64,000 nt of DNA, taken from NCBI GenBank assembly GCA_964030785.1, contig OZ034968.1, forward strand, positions 67,394,399 to 67,458,398, given 5' to 3'. Positions within the stretch are counted from its first letter, which is position 1; every line of letters begins with the position of its first letter. Source of the stretch: Siderastrea siderea (taxonomy: Eukaryota; Cnidaria; Anthozoa; Scleractinia; Rhizangiidae). The position numbers and the translations under genes are program-made. The notes under the pieces were generated by a model that worked only from the letters and a program-made list of their open reading frames with translations, had not been told where the DNA came from and made no database searches. Positions 47,301 through 55,093 of this stretch are shown one piece after another.

Positions 47301-50300
47301 GGCCAGAACAATAACAGTTTAATCAAGTTTTTTAATGACTACTGGAGCAAGCCCTCAAGTCGACATAAGCTTTCAGACAAGGAGCTCTACATAACATGTG
47401 GCGCCAAATGCTACAAAGTAACGGTTAATTCTGTGCAGGACGTAGTGGAGCTATCGTCCGAACAAAAGGAAGCTGATACGCGTCTCCTGCTGCACGCGAA
47501 GCATCCTGCAACACCCCATGTGAAAGCAATTATCATTTCATCCAAGCATACGGACGTGCGCATGCTATGCATTTCGTTTGCGCATGCAATCCCTGTTCCC
47601 ATTTTTCAGCAATGCGTTTTGCAGCACCATGCCAGGTATATCGATATCAGCAAGATAGCTAGTGCACTCGGAGAGGACGTTTGCAAGGCACTTCTGGGAC
47701 TTCATGCCTTTACGGGTTGTGATAGTGTGAGCGCTTTCGCGGGTATCGGAAAGGTTAGGCCACTTAATTTGCTCCGCTGCAAGAAAGAGTTGCAAGTCAT
47801 GTTTCAGGATCACGGGGAACAGTGGTCTGTTACAGAGGAAATGTACATCCAGCTGGAGTCATTCGTGTGTGCCATGTATGGGGTGACGAAAGGCAACCAG
47901 GATATCAATCAGTGTCGGTATACGGTGTTTTGCTCAAAGAAGGGTGAGACTGCCTGTACCATCACTGCAAGAGAGCCAGTTACCAGACGGCAGTATGGAA
48001 GAATGCACTTGCCAACAAGCAAGTTCCAAGTTCGGCTGGCAAGGGATGGGTTCTAGAGAGTGACGAGAGCGGCCAGCGGCTGGATATAGTATGGATGAGT
48101 GGGATGCCTGCTCCTAAAGCCGTGATCGAGCTCCTGGCGTGCACGTGCAAGAGGGTCTGCGAAGACAACACATGCGAGTGCATCCTGAATGGATTGAAGT
48201 GTAGTGATCTATGTCGTCTCGCAGACTATTCAAACCAGCCCGATAAGGAGTCCTTCGCATCACAGGAAGAAGATGATATTGACCTATTACCTGATTTGAA
48301 TTAGAGCGCCGTGTCCAACTGACAAGATCTGGTAAGCCGCGAGGATACTTGTGAATGCATAGCCAAAGTAGCATCACTCATAGAACAAACTTTTTTGCAG
48401 TTGCGTTCCAACTTGATTCCATAAGCAAGAGCATTGTTTTTTTGCCTGTGCCTATCTAGAGTACGCGTGTGTTTGTCTACATGTAGCTAGAATTACAAGA
48501 CAAGACAACAATAACCTTTATTTGCATGACAAAAAAAACTGAGGCATTGGTACAAAAGGAGAAACAGTCCTAGTTTTAATATCCACTTTGGTTCCAAAGT
48601 TGTACGATTGCTTGTTTTTCCTGTGATTGCCGTCGTATCATCACAGCAACGGTGAGTTTGGACAAAATAGTCTTCAACGTTCTCACCCTGATTCATTACT
48701 ACAGCGTACTTAAGCCCCATAAATCATAAGCGGCAGCTCAATTATTGTGACTAGTAATTACAAATAATTTTTTCATATTTCATTTTCCCTAAAACATTAA
48801 CTCATTGAAATGATTGAAAAAATTGACACTCAATGAATTTTGATGGGGAAAACCTAATTTATTCAAGTATTTCTCATAAATCACTGGAAGTGACATCTTA
48901 AATCCCTATTCTTTCTTTTTTTTAATTCTTTGCAATCATTCTTTGTTATGTTATAACATTGATCTCTATCTAGCACCCCTATATCGAATACCTGGCTCTA
49001 CAATGGGACTTCCGTGGCTTCCCCAGGCTATTTCAGGGGGTGTGGCTGTTGCGCAATTTAAGGTCACGTGACAGCCTTAAGCTACTGCTACAGAGTGGCT
49101 ATCATATATATTTTTACTCTACTCGTGATAAGCTTTAATTTGATATATGATAGCCTTTGCCACCTCAGGTGGTACCGAAATTCATCTTGGCCCATGGACT
49201 AAATGAGTTACCTTTGTCAGAAATGCACAAAAAATTGGGGGTCACCAACTTCATTTTCTAAATAAAGCACGTGGAAAACTACCCCAATTTTGACACATTG
49301 GTTCTTGTAACTCGACATGGCCTCAGTGCTTGTTACTTGAAAAATACTAAAAATGATTCGCTGTAGACCCACTTTCTAGTCAAATTTTATTTAAGTGGGT
49401 CTGTCAAGTAAATAATTTGAACCAATGCCATCCTTTTAGTTAAACTCAACCTCTAAGATGGACTTTTGCAAACACCGTGCAGCTACAATAATAGCAGAAT
49501 TCGATGATGTGAGGGTAGAAAAGTCGAAAAAAATCAAATTCCATGACACAGACTTTCTTTAATTTTTCACAAAATGTAGATAATCGACAAAGAAAGTGAT
49601 CTATCAAAAGAAAATGGGGGCCACCGAACATTTGAGAGAGTCAAACCGGTACACAGATATTAAGACGGAATCCATTAGGAAATTGAGTAATTTTAATTTT
49701 CAGTGGACAAAAACCTTGTACCAGAATAATTTAAAGCACATCGCATTCTTTTTTACATTTTTTGAGAGCTACGGATGTAATTTGTTATCTGTAATAACCC
49801 CAAAGACAATTTCTTTTGGGAGCCCGAGAAAATAAATTTCAAATTTCACAAAATGAAATCTTGCACATAAAAATTTACCTATTTTACCTGTGTTTACATA
49901 ATTCCTGTGAAATTTGAAAGTTAATGTCATGGGCTCCCATAAGAAATTGTCGTTGGTGTTATTACAGATAACTAATTACGTCTATAGCTCTTAAAAAGTG
50001 TAAAAAAGAATGCGATATACTTTAAATTATTCTGGTACAAAGTTTTTGTCCACTGATTACTCAATTTCCTGATGGATTCCGTCTTAAAGTGCCCACTAGC
50101 GCTATATTTCTCCACATTTCTTCAAAAGCGCATGCGCTCAATACATGGCATGGCATGACGTGGCGAAGTGAATTCCATGCGCAGTAAGGATGGGAGAAAA
50201 AATTAGCGCAAACGTCCTTAAGCAGGAAATTCAAGACGTAATCGTGTTGTGCACCTTCAAAATCCCAAAAAGAGATGTCCTGTAGTGACTTGCTGACCAG

Positions 50301-53300
50301 GTAGACACAACCAAGAGCCTGTTTTGACAGATACAGAAAGGAATACATTCAAATACTATCAGCAAAGAAACTTAATCCATGCATGTCATCACTTATAAAT
50401 GTGACCTCTCACACAAAAACGTACACTAACGGCTTTCCGTTAAATGGGTGAAACGCACAGCTATCGAACGGGTCGCGAACGGGTCACCAAGCCCTTTGGA
50501 ACGGGTGCCATTGAATGGCTGAATGGGTTATTAGGTATTTCCAACAGCTAACATGAATGGGTGAACAGGTCATGAAAAATTTTGAACAGGTAGATATGAA
50601 CGGCTGAACGGCTTACTAATAATTCAAACGGTTTGCCATGAACGGCCGAACGGCTCATAAAAAGTTTCAAACAGGTAGACCTGAACGACTGAACAGCTTC
50701 TGAAAGAACTTGACGTAAACTGATGTAGCTACCAAGCAAGTGCAATTACCTTTTATAATAGAGTTCTTTTACATGCGGTACTGAAGTTTACCCGGATCAA
50801 AAATACAGTGTTTTTATTGGATAAACGAAGTGTAATTGTTTTTCGATGTTCCACGTGAGCTTGTGTTTGCATAATCAATTATAATTGGTAAGCAGGTAAC
50901 AAGTCGTGAATTATAATATCAACAGACTTCTTACCATCACCTATAATTAATTAGCAGTTCGCAAGTCGTAAATTATAATATCAATAGACCTTTTAAACTG
51001 TGTTTTCTTCTCAGCGGCGTCATTGACTACAAAAATCCATCTCTATGTCGGAAATAAAGTCCTGGTATTAAAAGTTTGCGAAAATTGAAACCCTCTTTCC
51101 TTGATTTTGTAGTAGCATGCAAACTAAACAACAAAAAGCAGGCAAATCTTTTCGTGTAATTTGTAAGTACAGTAAATCTCTATAGTCTCTAAAGTCGATG
51201 GCAAGAAAGATTTTGTTCCTTTGGTTTTCAGCTGGAGTTTCTTGGGCAGCTCGAACTTGTGATGGTAATTCTAAAATCGATATTGATGTGGTGGTCAAAA
51301 CATACGGCAAATTAAAGCTTTGCTCGACTTGTTCGGCAGACTTCGTTTTAAATTGTTATTGTTTACATGTGGATGTCTGCAGATTCTTTGTCTGATAAGA
51401 AATGAAAACCCTGAAGGGAAAAACATTTCGCTCCTTTCCTTTTCAACTCAAGGTCTAACAAGCCATATAGAATTAGAATCTACGAAAGTTTTAGGAGGGA
51501 AAATTGTTCGTTTCATCCGCGTCAGACTTGCCGGCCAAGAGATTGAACAAGTGAACGGACGAACGCGGAATGCGTGTTTTTTTTTTCAATGAACTGATGA
51601 CGCTACATGTTCTAACACCTGGTTAACTTTTTTCCGAACGGATGATCCAAGCCGTTCGACAGATTGCGCAAGTTGTTCGAACCGGATGCTATTTGTTTTC
51701 CTGAATGGATGGATGTTTGTACCAAACGGATGACCAAGCCGTTCGAACGGATGCAATTTTTTTTCTGAACGGATGACCAAGCCGTTCAAACGGATGATGT
51801 TTGTACCGAACGGATGATCAAGCTGTTCGAATGGATGCAATTTTTTTCTGAACGGATCATCAAGCCGTTCGAACGGATGGATGTTTCTACCGAACGGATG
51901 AGCAAGCCGTTCGAACGGATGCAAATTTTTTTGAACGGATAACCCATGCCGTTCGAACGGGTGCAAATTTATTCTGAACGGCTAACAAATGGCTAGTAAA
52001 CGGAATTCCATTCGAAAACGGAAAGCCGTTAGCGTACGTTTTTGCGTGAGAGGTCACAAATGTTTATTTGAGCACACAATGCAGGTCCTTTCAACAAGCT
52101 CCAACACCCAAAGAAAAGTGTCACCCACTTGGTTGAGGGAATTTGGCTACTTCCTTGTTGTGAATTGGTGTAATAAAGACTCAAACAAAACTTAGTGTTC
52201 AAACTTCATACCTTAACTAAATTTGGCATGCTCTTTTAGTTGTCATTAACTATCAGCCTGTTTCTTTATCAGGTGAAATTCTAAAGGCAAGATAAAAACA
52301 ATGATGACAGAGAAGATTGCTGCCATCAATAAGGATGCATACGTAAACTATGAAAGCAAATAAATTACTTTGAATTCCTGTGTGACAAGCATTATTATGT
52401 TGCTTATCAAGGACAAAAGAAATTGCTTTGAAATGAAATAAACTCCCAAAAATGCACGCTTAAATAGACATGTACATGTATGGAAGTACATGAGGGTGAA
52501 AACATCGAGCTTTGTTACACCCCCCCCCCTCCCCTCAACACCCCTCAAATAAAAAATGGAGAACGTGGACACCCAAAAACTAATTGCAAGTTGCTAGGGA
52601 TTAATGCGATTCTTTAAACATGCACACTACGTTTAAATAGCACCCTTTGTTCTTTTAAATTAAACATGTATACAATCTCTTGAATTGACCGTAATTTACA
52701 TACCACCAGCATGATTTATTTAAAGTATCACCACAAACTTTTTACACCAAAGAATACAAATCAAATAAATCTAGTTAGCCAAGGTAACAACAAATTTAGG
52801 GTACACGTGTGGTGACACGAAAAGGAAATCCGGTGACAGCAATTCAGTTTCCTTTTAAGACCACAGTCATAAAATATTTAAGCTTTATATTAAAATATAC
52901 TTATAATAATTGTATATTGCACACTTCCCTTAGAATGTGTATTAAAATGAAATTAAAAATACCTTTCAATCGACACAGTTAGGCTTCACGGCGAGAATTA
53001 GAACATCAGAGTGATAAACATGTAATTAAACTGTTAAAATTAACAATTTTATATGTTGGAGGCTACCTACCGTGTAATGTTCTTGTCTGTGATAATCTTG
53101 ATCAAACCACGCTCGTACTTTGTCATATTTTTCTCTTAGTTGAGCTTGTCCAAGGAAGACTCTGAAATGAGACAAACAATCGGCTTAGGTTGAATTTATT
53201 GGGCTTGATATGTATCCACTGTAGATGAAAGTCCTTACATTAAAGATCGCTCGAGAAACACAGCTATAGGGAATGACACCTGGTGGCCGGTTTGAAAGCA

Positions 53301-54089
53301 TTCTATTCAACAAATGACGCAAATTGACGGTACCCAAATTGACACCACTTACCGAACAAACTCCTTTACATTTTCCAGTGATTCTTCGCCAGAATCTTTT
53401 CCCCCACTTTCTTGAAAGTGCAGTGCCACAAACTTTGGTTTATATCTTGTAATTGTCTACCAATAAGAAACCATCGACAACTGTGAGGAAACGCTAAATT
53501 GCAATAAAGCCACTAGAAATTTAGGGTAGATATTGATCGAAGTAGACTTCAAAAGTGAGTCGACTTACATATAAATCATGCAAAAGTTGGAGCCGAATTT
53601 GTTTTACTTTATCGATACTTACCGCAAGGGTTTCTCGAATCCAGCGTTCCTCTAAGCCATCCCGCTACAACAAAATGGAAAATTATAGGGTGTAAGTTGA
53701 CGCTAATTGCCGACGAGGGAATGAATTGCAAAGGCCTCCTTTTGTAAACAACAAGGCGAAAGGAAAACAATTACGATCGTCTGTCTTACAAGACTACCTT
53801 TCGTAGAAGCATTGAAATAGACTAAAAGTGATTATTCGCAGTAAATTTACGTGTTCTGAATATCATGCAGCGAGATCGGTGACTGCTAACTAGTCAAGCA
53901 GATAACAGCCCATCTGGTGAAAACTGAACAGGATATATAACTCGCTTTCGGGTCGAGTAACGACACATCGCAGATTCACAGCGTCAAGGGAAAGCTTTCG
54001 GCAAACTGCAAACGCATTTCACTTACATTTTCGAAAACTGAACCAACGTTTGCTGTTATGAGTAGCACCGGCACTATGTGCTCTCCCAT
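30020..54089 (-). CDS. INPP5A: inositol polyphosphate-5-phosphatase A (type I), spliced gene
   Basis: Sixteen exons with matching intron phases give about 382 residues following the human INPP5A order throughout; a seventeenth, terminal exon is tentative. Exon positions, 5' to 3': 54027-54089, 53623-53664, 53353-53456, 53071-53161, 50255-50318, 44354-44385, 43110-43181, 42220-42272, 41396-41459, 41143-41198, 40369-40453, 38998-39093, 38284-38432, 37796-37846, 36693-36753, 32860-32922 and perhaps 30020-30058. The start is ATG at 54087-54089, giving MGEHIVPVLLITANVGS. Catalytic signatures of the Mg-dependent 5-phosphatase fold are all present: FGDFNFRLD, CPSWCDRI and MGDHK. The enzyme removes the 5-phosphate of Ins(1,4,5)P3 and Ins(1,3,4,5)P4 and so ends calcium release. 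Human INPP5A is membrane-bound through a C-terminal CaaX lipid; no CaaX is seen here. Introns hold many transposons. Confidence 0.9.
30430..30455. repeat. G-rich homopolymer tract
   Basis: Nearly pure G run in an INPP5A intron. Comparable runs lie near 9087, 11670, 36970 (C), 38731 and 52519 (C). Confidence 0.9.
31250..31410 (-). mobile_element. truncated copy of TTAA-CCCTTTAA MITE
   Basis: The left end AAACCCTTTAAGTCCTAACA and inner landmarks (AAGTGATGAGAATAAAG, GTGATCACCAAGGATAAGA, GACAAATTCTCC) match the element at 44047-44259 in inverse orientation. The far TIR is missing. Confidence 0.7.
32220..32397 (+). repeat. SINE 3' end with (ATT)n tail
   Basis: The segment GTAAAGCGCTTAGCGACG followed by ATAAGCGCTATATAAA and a run of ATT units is a typical 3' end of metazoan SINEs. 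No clear tRNA head is seen just upstream. Confidence 0.65.
32860..32922 (-). CDS. INPP5A: INPP5A exon 16 (MGDHK motif)
   Basis: Acceptor ACCTGTAG, donor AAG|GTACAT, 63 bp, phase 0. Peptide includes VVYEMIGKQACMGDHK, supplying the last catalytic Asp-His. The intron before it is long because of the 2.8-kb TTAA element. Confidence 0.88.
34944..35222. mobile_element. MITE with CAGTCTCTCTTTTGCTC ends, copy 1
   Basis: TGCGAGCAGTCTCTCTTTTG at the left is mirrored by CAAAAGAGAGACTACTCGCA at the right. The GC-rich middle (GGCGAAGCCGCGAGCCGCGA) contrasts with the AT-rich surroundings. Confidence 0.8.
36028..36197. mobile_element. MITE with CAGTCTCTCTTTT ends, copy 2 (opposite orientation)
   Basis: GCAGTCTCTCTTTTCGCTC at the left, CAAAAGAGAGACTGCTCGCA at the right; the core is the reverse complement of copy 1. 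A short end fragment of the family is also near 32017-32045. Confidence 0.75.
36693..36753 (-). CDS. INPP5A: INPP5A exon 15 (CPSWCDRI motif)
   Basis: Acceptor CTTTCTAG. Peptide RCPSWCDRIFLSHSCRALIE carries the second 5-phosphatase signature. The donor is ambiguous: GGG|GTTGGT keeps phase 0 with the next exon, while GTTG|GTATAT at 36689 would need an alternative downstream acceptor. Confidence 0.85.
36831..37716. mobile_element. 886-bp TIR element flanked by TAA
   Basis: GGGACTGTTCGTTATTTATG at the left and CATAAATAACGAACAGTCCC at the right form a TIR of over 30 bp. TAA lies on both sides (36828-36830, 37717-37719). A 3-bp TWA target and GG-starting ends fit PIF/Harbinger-type elements. C- or G-runs follow each TIR. 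It lies in the intron between INPP5A exons 14 and 15. No transposase is encoded. Confidence 0.8.
37796..37846 (-). CDS. INPP5A: INPP5A exon 14
   Basis: 51 bp, phase 2 both sides. Peptide SYPFSENVKDTTAYSDS, equivalent to the SYPYSED loop. Confidence 0.85.
38284..38432 (-). CDS. INPP5A: INPP5A exon 13
   Basis: 149 bp, leaves phase 2. Peptide includes FRNHNGKKFSKYNREFDVF and KDRLFEFDISFIP, a close match to the orthologue. Confidence 0.95.
38998..39093 (-). CDS. INPP5A: INPP5A exon 12
   Basis: 96 bp, phase 0. Peptide includes STSKIIFRDRKKADK, equivalent to VVKLIFRESDNDRK in human. Confidence 0.9.
39185..39995. mobile_element. hAT-like non-autonomous element with GGTCGGACA repeats, copy 1
   Basis: Ends CAGTGCTGGAAATAA and TTATTTCCAGCACTG are perfect inverted repeats. 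CACTAC flanks both sides. Subterminal GGTCGGACA/TGTCCGACC motifs recur. The middle (39480-39800) is a degenerate tandem array built on ACGTACGGAGAAACGTTGAG-like units. CAG-starting ends suggest hAT, though an 8-bp duplication is not fully clear. Confidence 0.75.
40369..40453 (-). CDS. INPP5A: INPP5A exon 11 (catalytic GDFNFR)
   Basis: 85 bp. The acceptor at TTTTGTCAG restores RLLQSS before VVPHILFGDFNFRLDNKR, giving the 5-phosphatase signature F-G-D-F-N-F-R. Confidence 0.93.
40684..41090. mobile_element. TTAA-ended MITE, 407 bp
   Basis: TTAAGGACAGTGCATCC at the left and GGCACCATCCTTAA at the right. The arms also share AAAAAGCAGATCTTAGC in inverse orientation. Sits between INPP5A exons 10 and 11. 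Confidence 0.75.
41143..41198 (-). CDS. INPP5A: INPP5A exon 10
   Basis: Acceptor TTTTTCAG, donor ACAG|GTAAGG; 56 bp. Peptide TPSEYTKNRKRALDYVLD. Leaves phase 2. Confidence 0.9.
41396..41459 (-). CDS. INPP5A: INPP5A exon 9
   Basis: 64 bp. Peptide includes LLNIHLFHDASNLVSIE, matching the conserved VNIHLFHDASNLVAWE. This is a substrate-pocket histidine region. Confidence 0.93.
42220..42272 (-). CDS. INPP5A: INPP5A exon 8
   Basis: Peptide FKWSRKGFIRTRWKINK, with the strongly conserved WSRKGFIRTRW block; 53 bp, leaves phase 2. Confidence 0.93.
42428..42771 (+). repeat. tRNA-derived SINE with ATT tail
   Basis: A-box-like TGGTGCAGTGGTGAGAGCG and B-box-like GTTTGATTCCTGGACCC at tRNA spacing, an internal body, then a tail of seven or eight ATT units. 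Two overlapping plus-strand frames of about 88 codons are SINE sequence and not genes. Confidence 0.8.
43110..43181 (-). CDS. INPP5A: INPP5A exon 7
   Basis: 72 bp, phase 0 both sides. Peptide includes VPFLEKAKFPLDFFPQ, equivalent to the conserved MLEKEKFPQDYFPE. Confidence 0.9.
43838..44300 (+). repeat. SINE, copy 2 of the family at 251-560, interrupted by a MITE
   Basis: Shares CAGGTGTACATAAAATGGGTA-like, CCTGCGATGGACTACCATCC and CTCAGTTGCTTCATGGTAC with copy 1. Homology resumes after 44259 with GCTCTGGCCATGTTGGTC, so 44047-44259 is an insertion. Confidence 0.75.
44047..44259. mobile_element. piggyBac-like MITE, 213 bp including both TTAA copies
   Basis: TTAACCCTTTAAGCCCT at the left and AGGGATTAAAGGGTTAA at the right. 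Comparison with SINE copy 1 (GGGATAAGCTCCGGCC) against this site (AAGG-TTAA...TTAA-GCTCTGGCC) shows one TTAA in the reconstructed target and two after insertion. CCC-starting ends and TTAA targets are piggyBac hallmarks. Confidence 0.85.
44354..44385 (-). CDS. INPP5A: INPP5A exon 6 (32-bp microexon)
   Basis: Acceptor ATATAG, donor GAG|GTGAGT. Peptide DSTFKRIEGIE. Its 32-bp length is exactly what is needed to join phase 1 to phase 0. The acceptor tract is weak, so this is the least certain internal exon. Confidence 0.65.
44625..45157. mobile_element. mariner/pogo-like MITE flanked by TA
   Basis: TA-CAGTTGAAGTTCTTGTAAGC on the left and AGAGCTTCAACTG-TA on the right. Repeated GGTCGCTTACGAGA-like units lie in the subterminal regions. 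CAGT starts and TA targets are typical of pogo/Tigger-derived elements. Confidence 0.75.
45367..45531 (+). repeat. left inverted arm of the nuclease-gene element
   Basis: Runs from TTAGTCCATGGGCC through GGTACCACCTGAGGTGGCAA to AATTGCGCAAC. The reverse complement is at 49048-49202 with few changes. Confidence 0.85.
46202..48304 (+). pseudogene. transposon-borne PIN/FEN1-like nuclease gene, decayed
   Basis: Three blocks of one protein in shifting frames. The N-terminal block (46202 to about 46600) has the putative metal ligands YCLIHC, YYHRKC and CIFC. The middle block (about 46600 to about 47970) is broken by an in-frame TAA at 46890-46892. The C-terminal block (to 48304) ends in a Cys cluster, CTCKRVCEDNTCEC. 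In the middle block, numbering from 46932, acidic residues fall at D39 (YLIDGMA), D81 (VVFDVY), E180 and D182 (EADTR), D208 (SKHTDV) and D264 (FTGCDSVSAFAGIGK). This is the order of metal ligands and the GCD...GIG turn of PIN/FEN1/XPG-type nucleases. Frame changes lie near 46600 and 47970, and the first may hide a deletion. The fold call is by motif only; no DDE transposase is seen. Position between inverted arms implies mobility of the gene. Confidence 0.7.
49048..49202 (-). repeat. right inverted arm of the nuclease-gene element
   Basis: GTTGCGCAATTTAAGGTCAC to TTGGCCCATGGACTAA; inverse of the left arm. It is about 10 bp shorter because of a small indel near the TAGTAGAATTAAG region. Confidence 0.85.
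49660..50087. mobile_element. TTAA-ended foldback MITE, 428 bp
   Basis: Arms of about 170 bp: left from TTAAGACGGAATCCATTAGG, right to CCTGATGGATTCCGTCTTAA, with only scattered mismatches and a loop of about 90 bp. TTAA bounds both ends. Confidence 0.88.
50255..50318 (-). CDS. INPP5A: INPP5A exon 5
   Basis: Acceptor AAAACAG, donor GAAG|GTGCAC, 64 bp, leaves phase 1. Peptide ALGCVYLVSKSLQDISFWDF matches the orthologous strand region. Confidence 0.88.
50400..52057. mobile_element. 1.66-kb TIR element with tandem repeats in its arms
   Basis: GTGACCTCTCACACAAAAAC begins the left end and GTTTTTGCGTGAGAGGTCAC closes the right. The TIR extends about 44 bp to a CGGCTTTCCGTT stretch. AAAT lies on both sides. 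The right arm has a tandem array of about 57-bp units (51640-51980) built on GAACGGATGACCAAGCCGTT. The left arm has shorter AACGGGT/GAACGGC units. In the middle AAGTCGTRAATTATAATATC occurs twice. No transposase. Lies between INPP5A exons 4 and 5. Confidence 0.75.
51640..51980 (-). repeat. 57-bp tandem repeat array
   Basis: About six units. On the minus strand it translates as repeats of a HPFERL...HPFG motif (126 codons), which is an artefact of the array. Confidence 0.85.
53071..53161 (-). CDS. INPP5A: INPP5A exon 4
   Basis: Acceptor TTTCAG, donor ACG|GTAGGT, 91 bp. Restores phase 0. Peptide includes LREKYDKVRAWFD and HRQEHYT. Confidence 0.88.
53353..53456 (-). CDS. INPP5A: INPP5A exon 3
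   Basis: 104 bp, donor CG|GTAAGT (phase 2). Peptide includes YKPKFVALHFQESGG, with the conserved catalytic-domain Gln-Glu (QE). Confidence 0.9.
53623..53664 (-). CDS. INPP5A: INPP5A exon 2
   Basis: Acceptor TTGTTGTAG, donor GCG|GTAAGT; 42 bp, phase 0 both sides, peptide RDGLEERWIRETLA. Confidence 0.88.
54027..54089 (-). CDS. INPP5A: INPP5A exon 1
   Basis: Start exon, 63 bp, donor AAT|GTAAGT, phase 0. It includes LLITANVGSVFEN, equivalent to the conserved LLVTANVGSLF start of animal orthologues. Confidence 0.9.
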
Positions 54090-54874
54090 TTTCAGCTGTC
54101 ACTGTACATATTTTGTTATCTTCAGCATTTTTATATGCCTCGCCGCTTTATACTACGAGGGCTGTGTGAGTCTTTCCGTTTCCTTTTCGCGCCAGTAGGG
54201 CTTGTGGGATTGTCATGACTTCCCCCACACGAGGGCCACCCGAGAGTTCCCGAAGTATTTTCGACAACATGGAGTGTTTAAAATAAAACTTTTAAAATCA
54301 TATTCATGTGTAAAAAGTCATACTTTATACCACTCACACTTCGAAAATTTCACATGAACATGGGTGCAATAATAAAGAAAATGAGTTAAGACCAACAGAC
54401 CTTGAGCTTCGGATTTTGTCGGAAGAGATCGCGACTTTTTTGCTGTCGTCATTTGGCATGGAACGCCTGATTGATTTTGCAATTTCGCTTTCAAAGAGGA
54501 GCGATCTTGCATTTGAAATATTTGCCGAGTTGGTCGAAAAATAATGGTATGTCAAGGAAGAAAAGGCGTGATTTCCTAATGAATCGCTGAAGATTCAATA
54601 TTGGTTATTTAACGGGAATTTATAATTTACTGATACTTAATATAATTGCACCCATTTGCCGCGGAAGTTACGTAGCAACTCTGGTGTGTGGTTGCAGTTT
54701 ACTGTTGTTGAGCTGAAGCCAATATACTTGACGTCAATTCAGTTGCTTGAGGAACAGTATCCTGACTTAAATACTCCTGCGGGAAAACCAGATGCTTTGT
54801 AATGTTAACGTGCGGGTAGTGACAAGTCAAAAATCTCTTCGCGACACGAAAACTTGGGGACAGTGACGCGCGCA
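54090..54874. promoter_or_regulatory. shared INPP5A/MFSD10 upstream interval
   Basis: 785 bp separates the divergent start codons and holds no repeat that I recognise. A bidirectional promoter is inferred from geometry only; no TATA box at a sensible position was identified. Confidence 0.5.
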
Positions 54875-55093
54875 ATGGACAACCTCGAGCTGAAGAAAAG
54901 GGTTTCACAGCCGGCACGCGAGGCTCTGGAAAGCGAAGTCAAGGATTGTAAAGATGAGGGAAAGTCCAGACCCCTGCCTTCCGACCGGACTGTGGGGATT
55001 GTTTTCTTCTCGTTGCTTATTGACTTGCTCGCTTTCACCGTCATTCTACCACTCTTTCCCTCATTACTAGAATTTTACGCCAGCAACAAAGAG
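54875..55093 (+). CDS. MFSD10: MFSD10 exon 1
   Basis: 219 bp, donor GAG|GTGAGA, phase 0. A hydrophilic, charged N-terminus of about 40 residues, then membrane segment 1. Confidence 0.92.

Larger units (their letters stand above)
45299..50221. mobile_element. TTAA-bounded region holding a nuclease-gene element
   Basis: TTAAGGACGTTCGCGC (45299) and GCGCAAACGTCCTTAA (to 50221) form an inverted pair bounded by TTAA. Inside, longer arms 45367-45531 and 49048-49202 are inverted copies of each other and enclose the decayed gene at 46202-48304. The right side is interrupted by the foldback element 49660-50087. Whether the outer ends and the inner arms belong to one element or two nested ones is unresolved. 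Inserted in the intron between INPP5A exons 5 and 6. Confidence 0.6.

Noticed and set aside
51586..51966. 126-codon minus-strand frame with HPFERL repeats
   Set aside because: It is the translation of a 57-bp tandem DNA array inside a TIR element. There is no start context or domain, and the unit is also degenerate at the DNA level in other frames.
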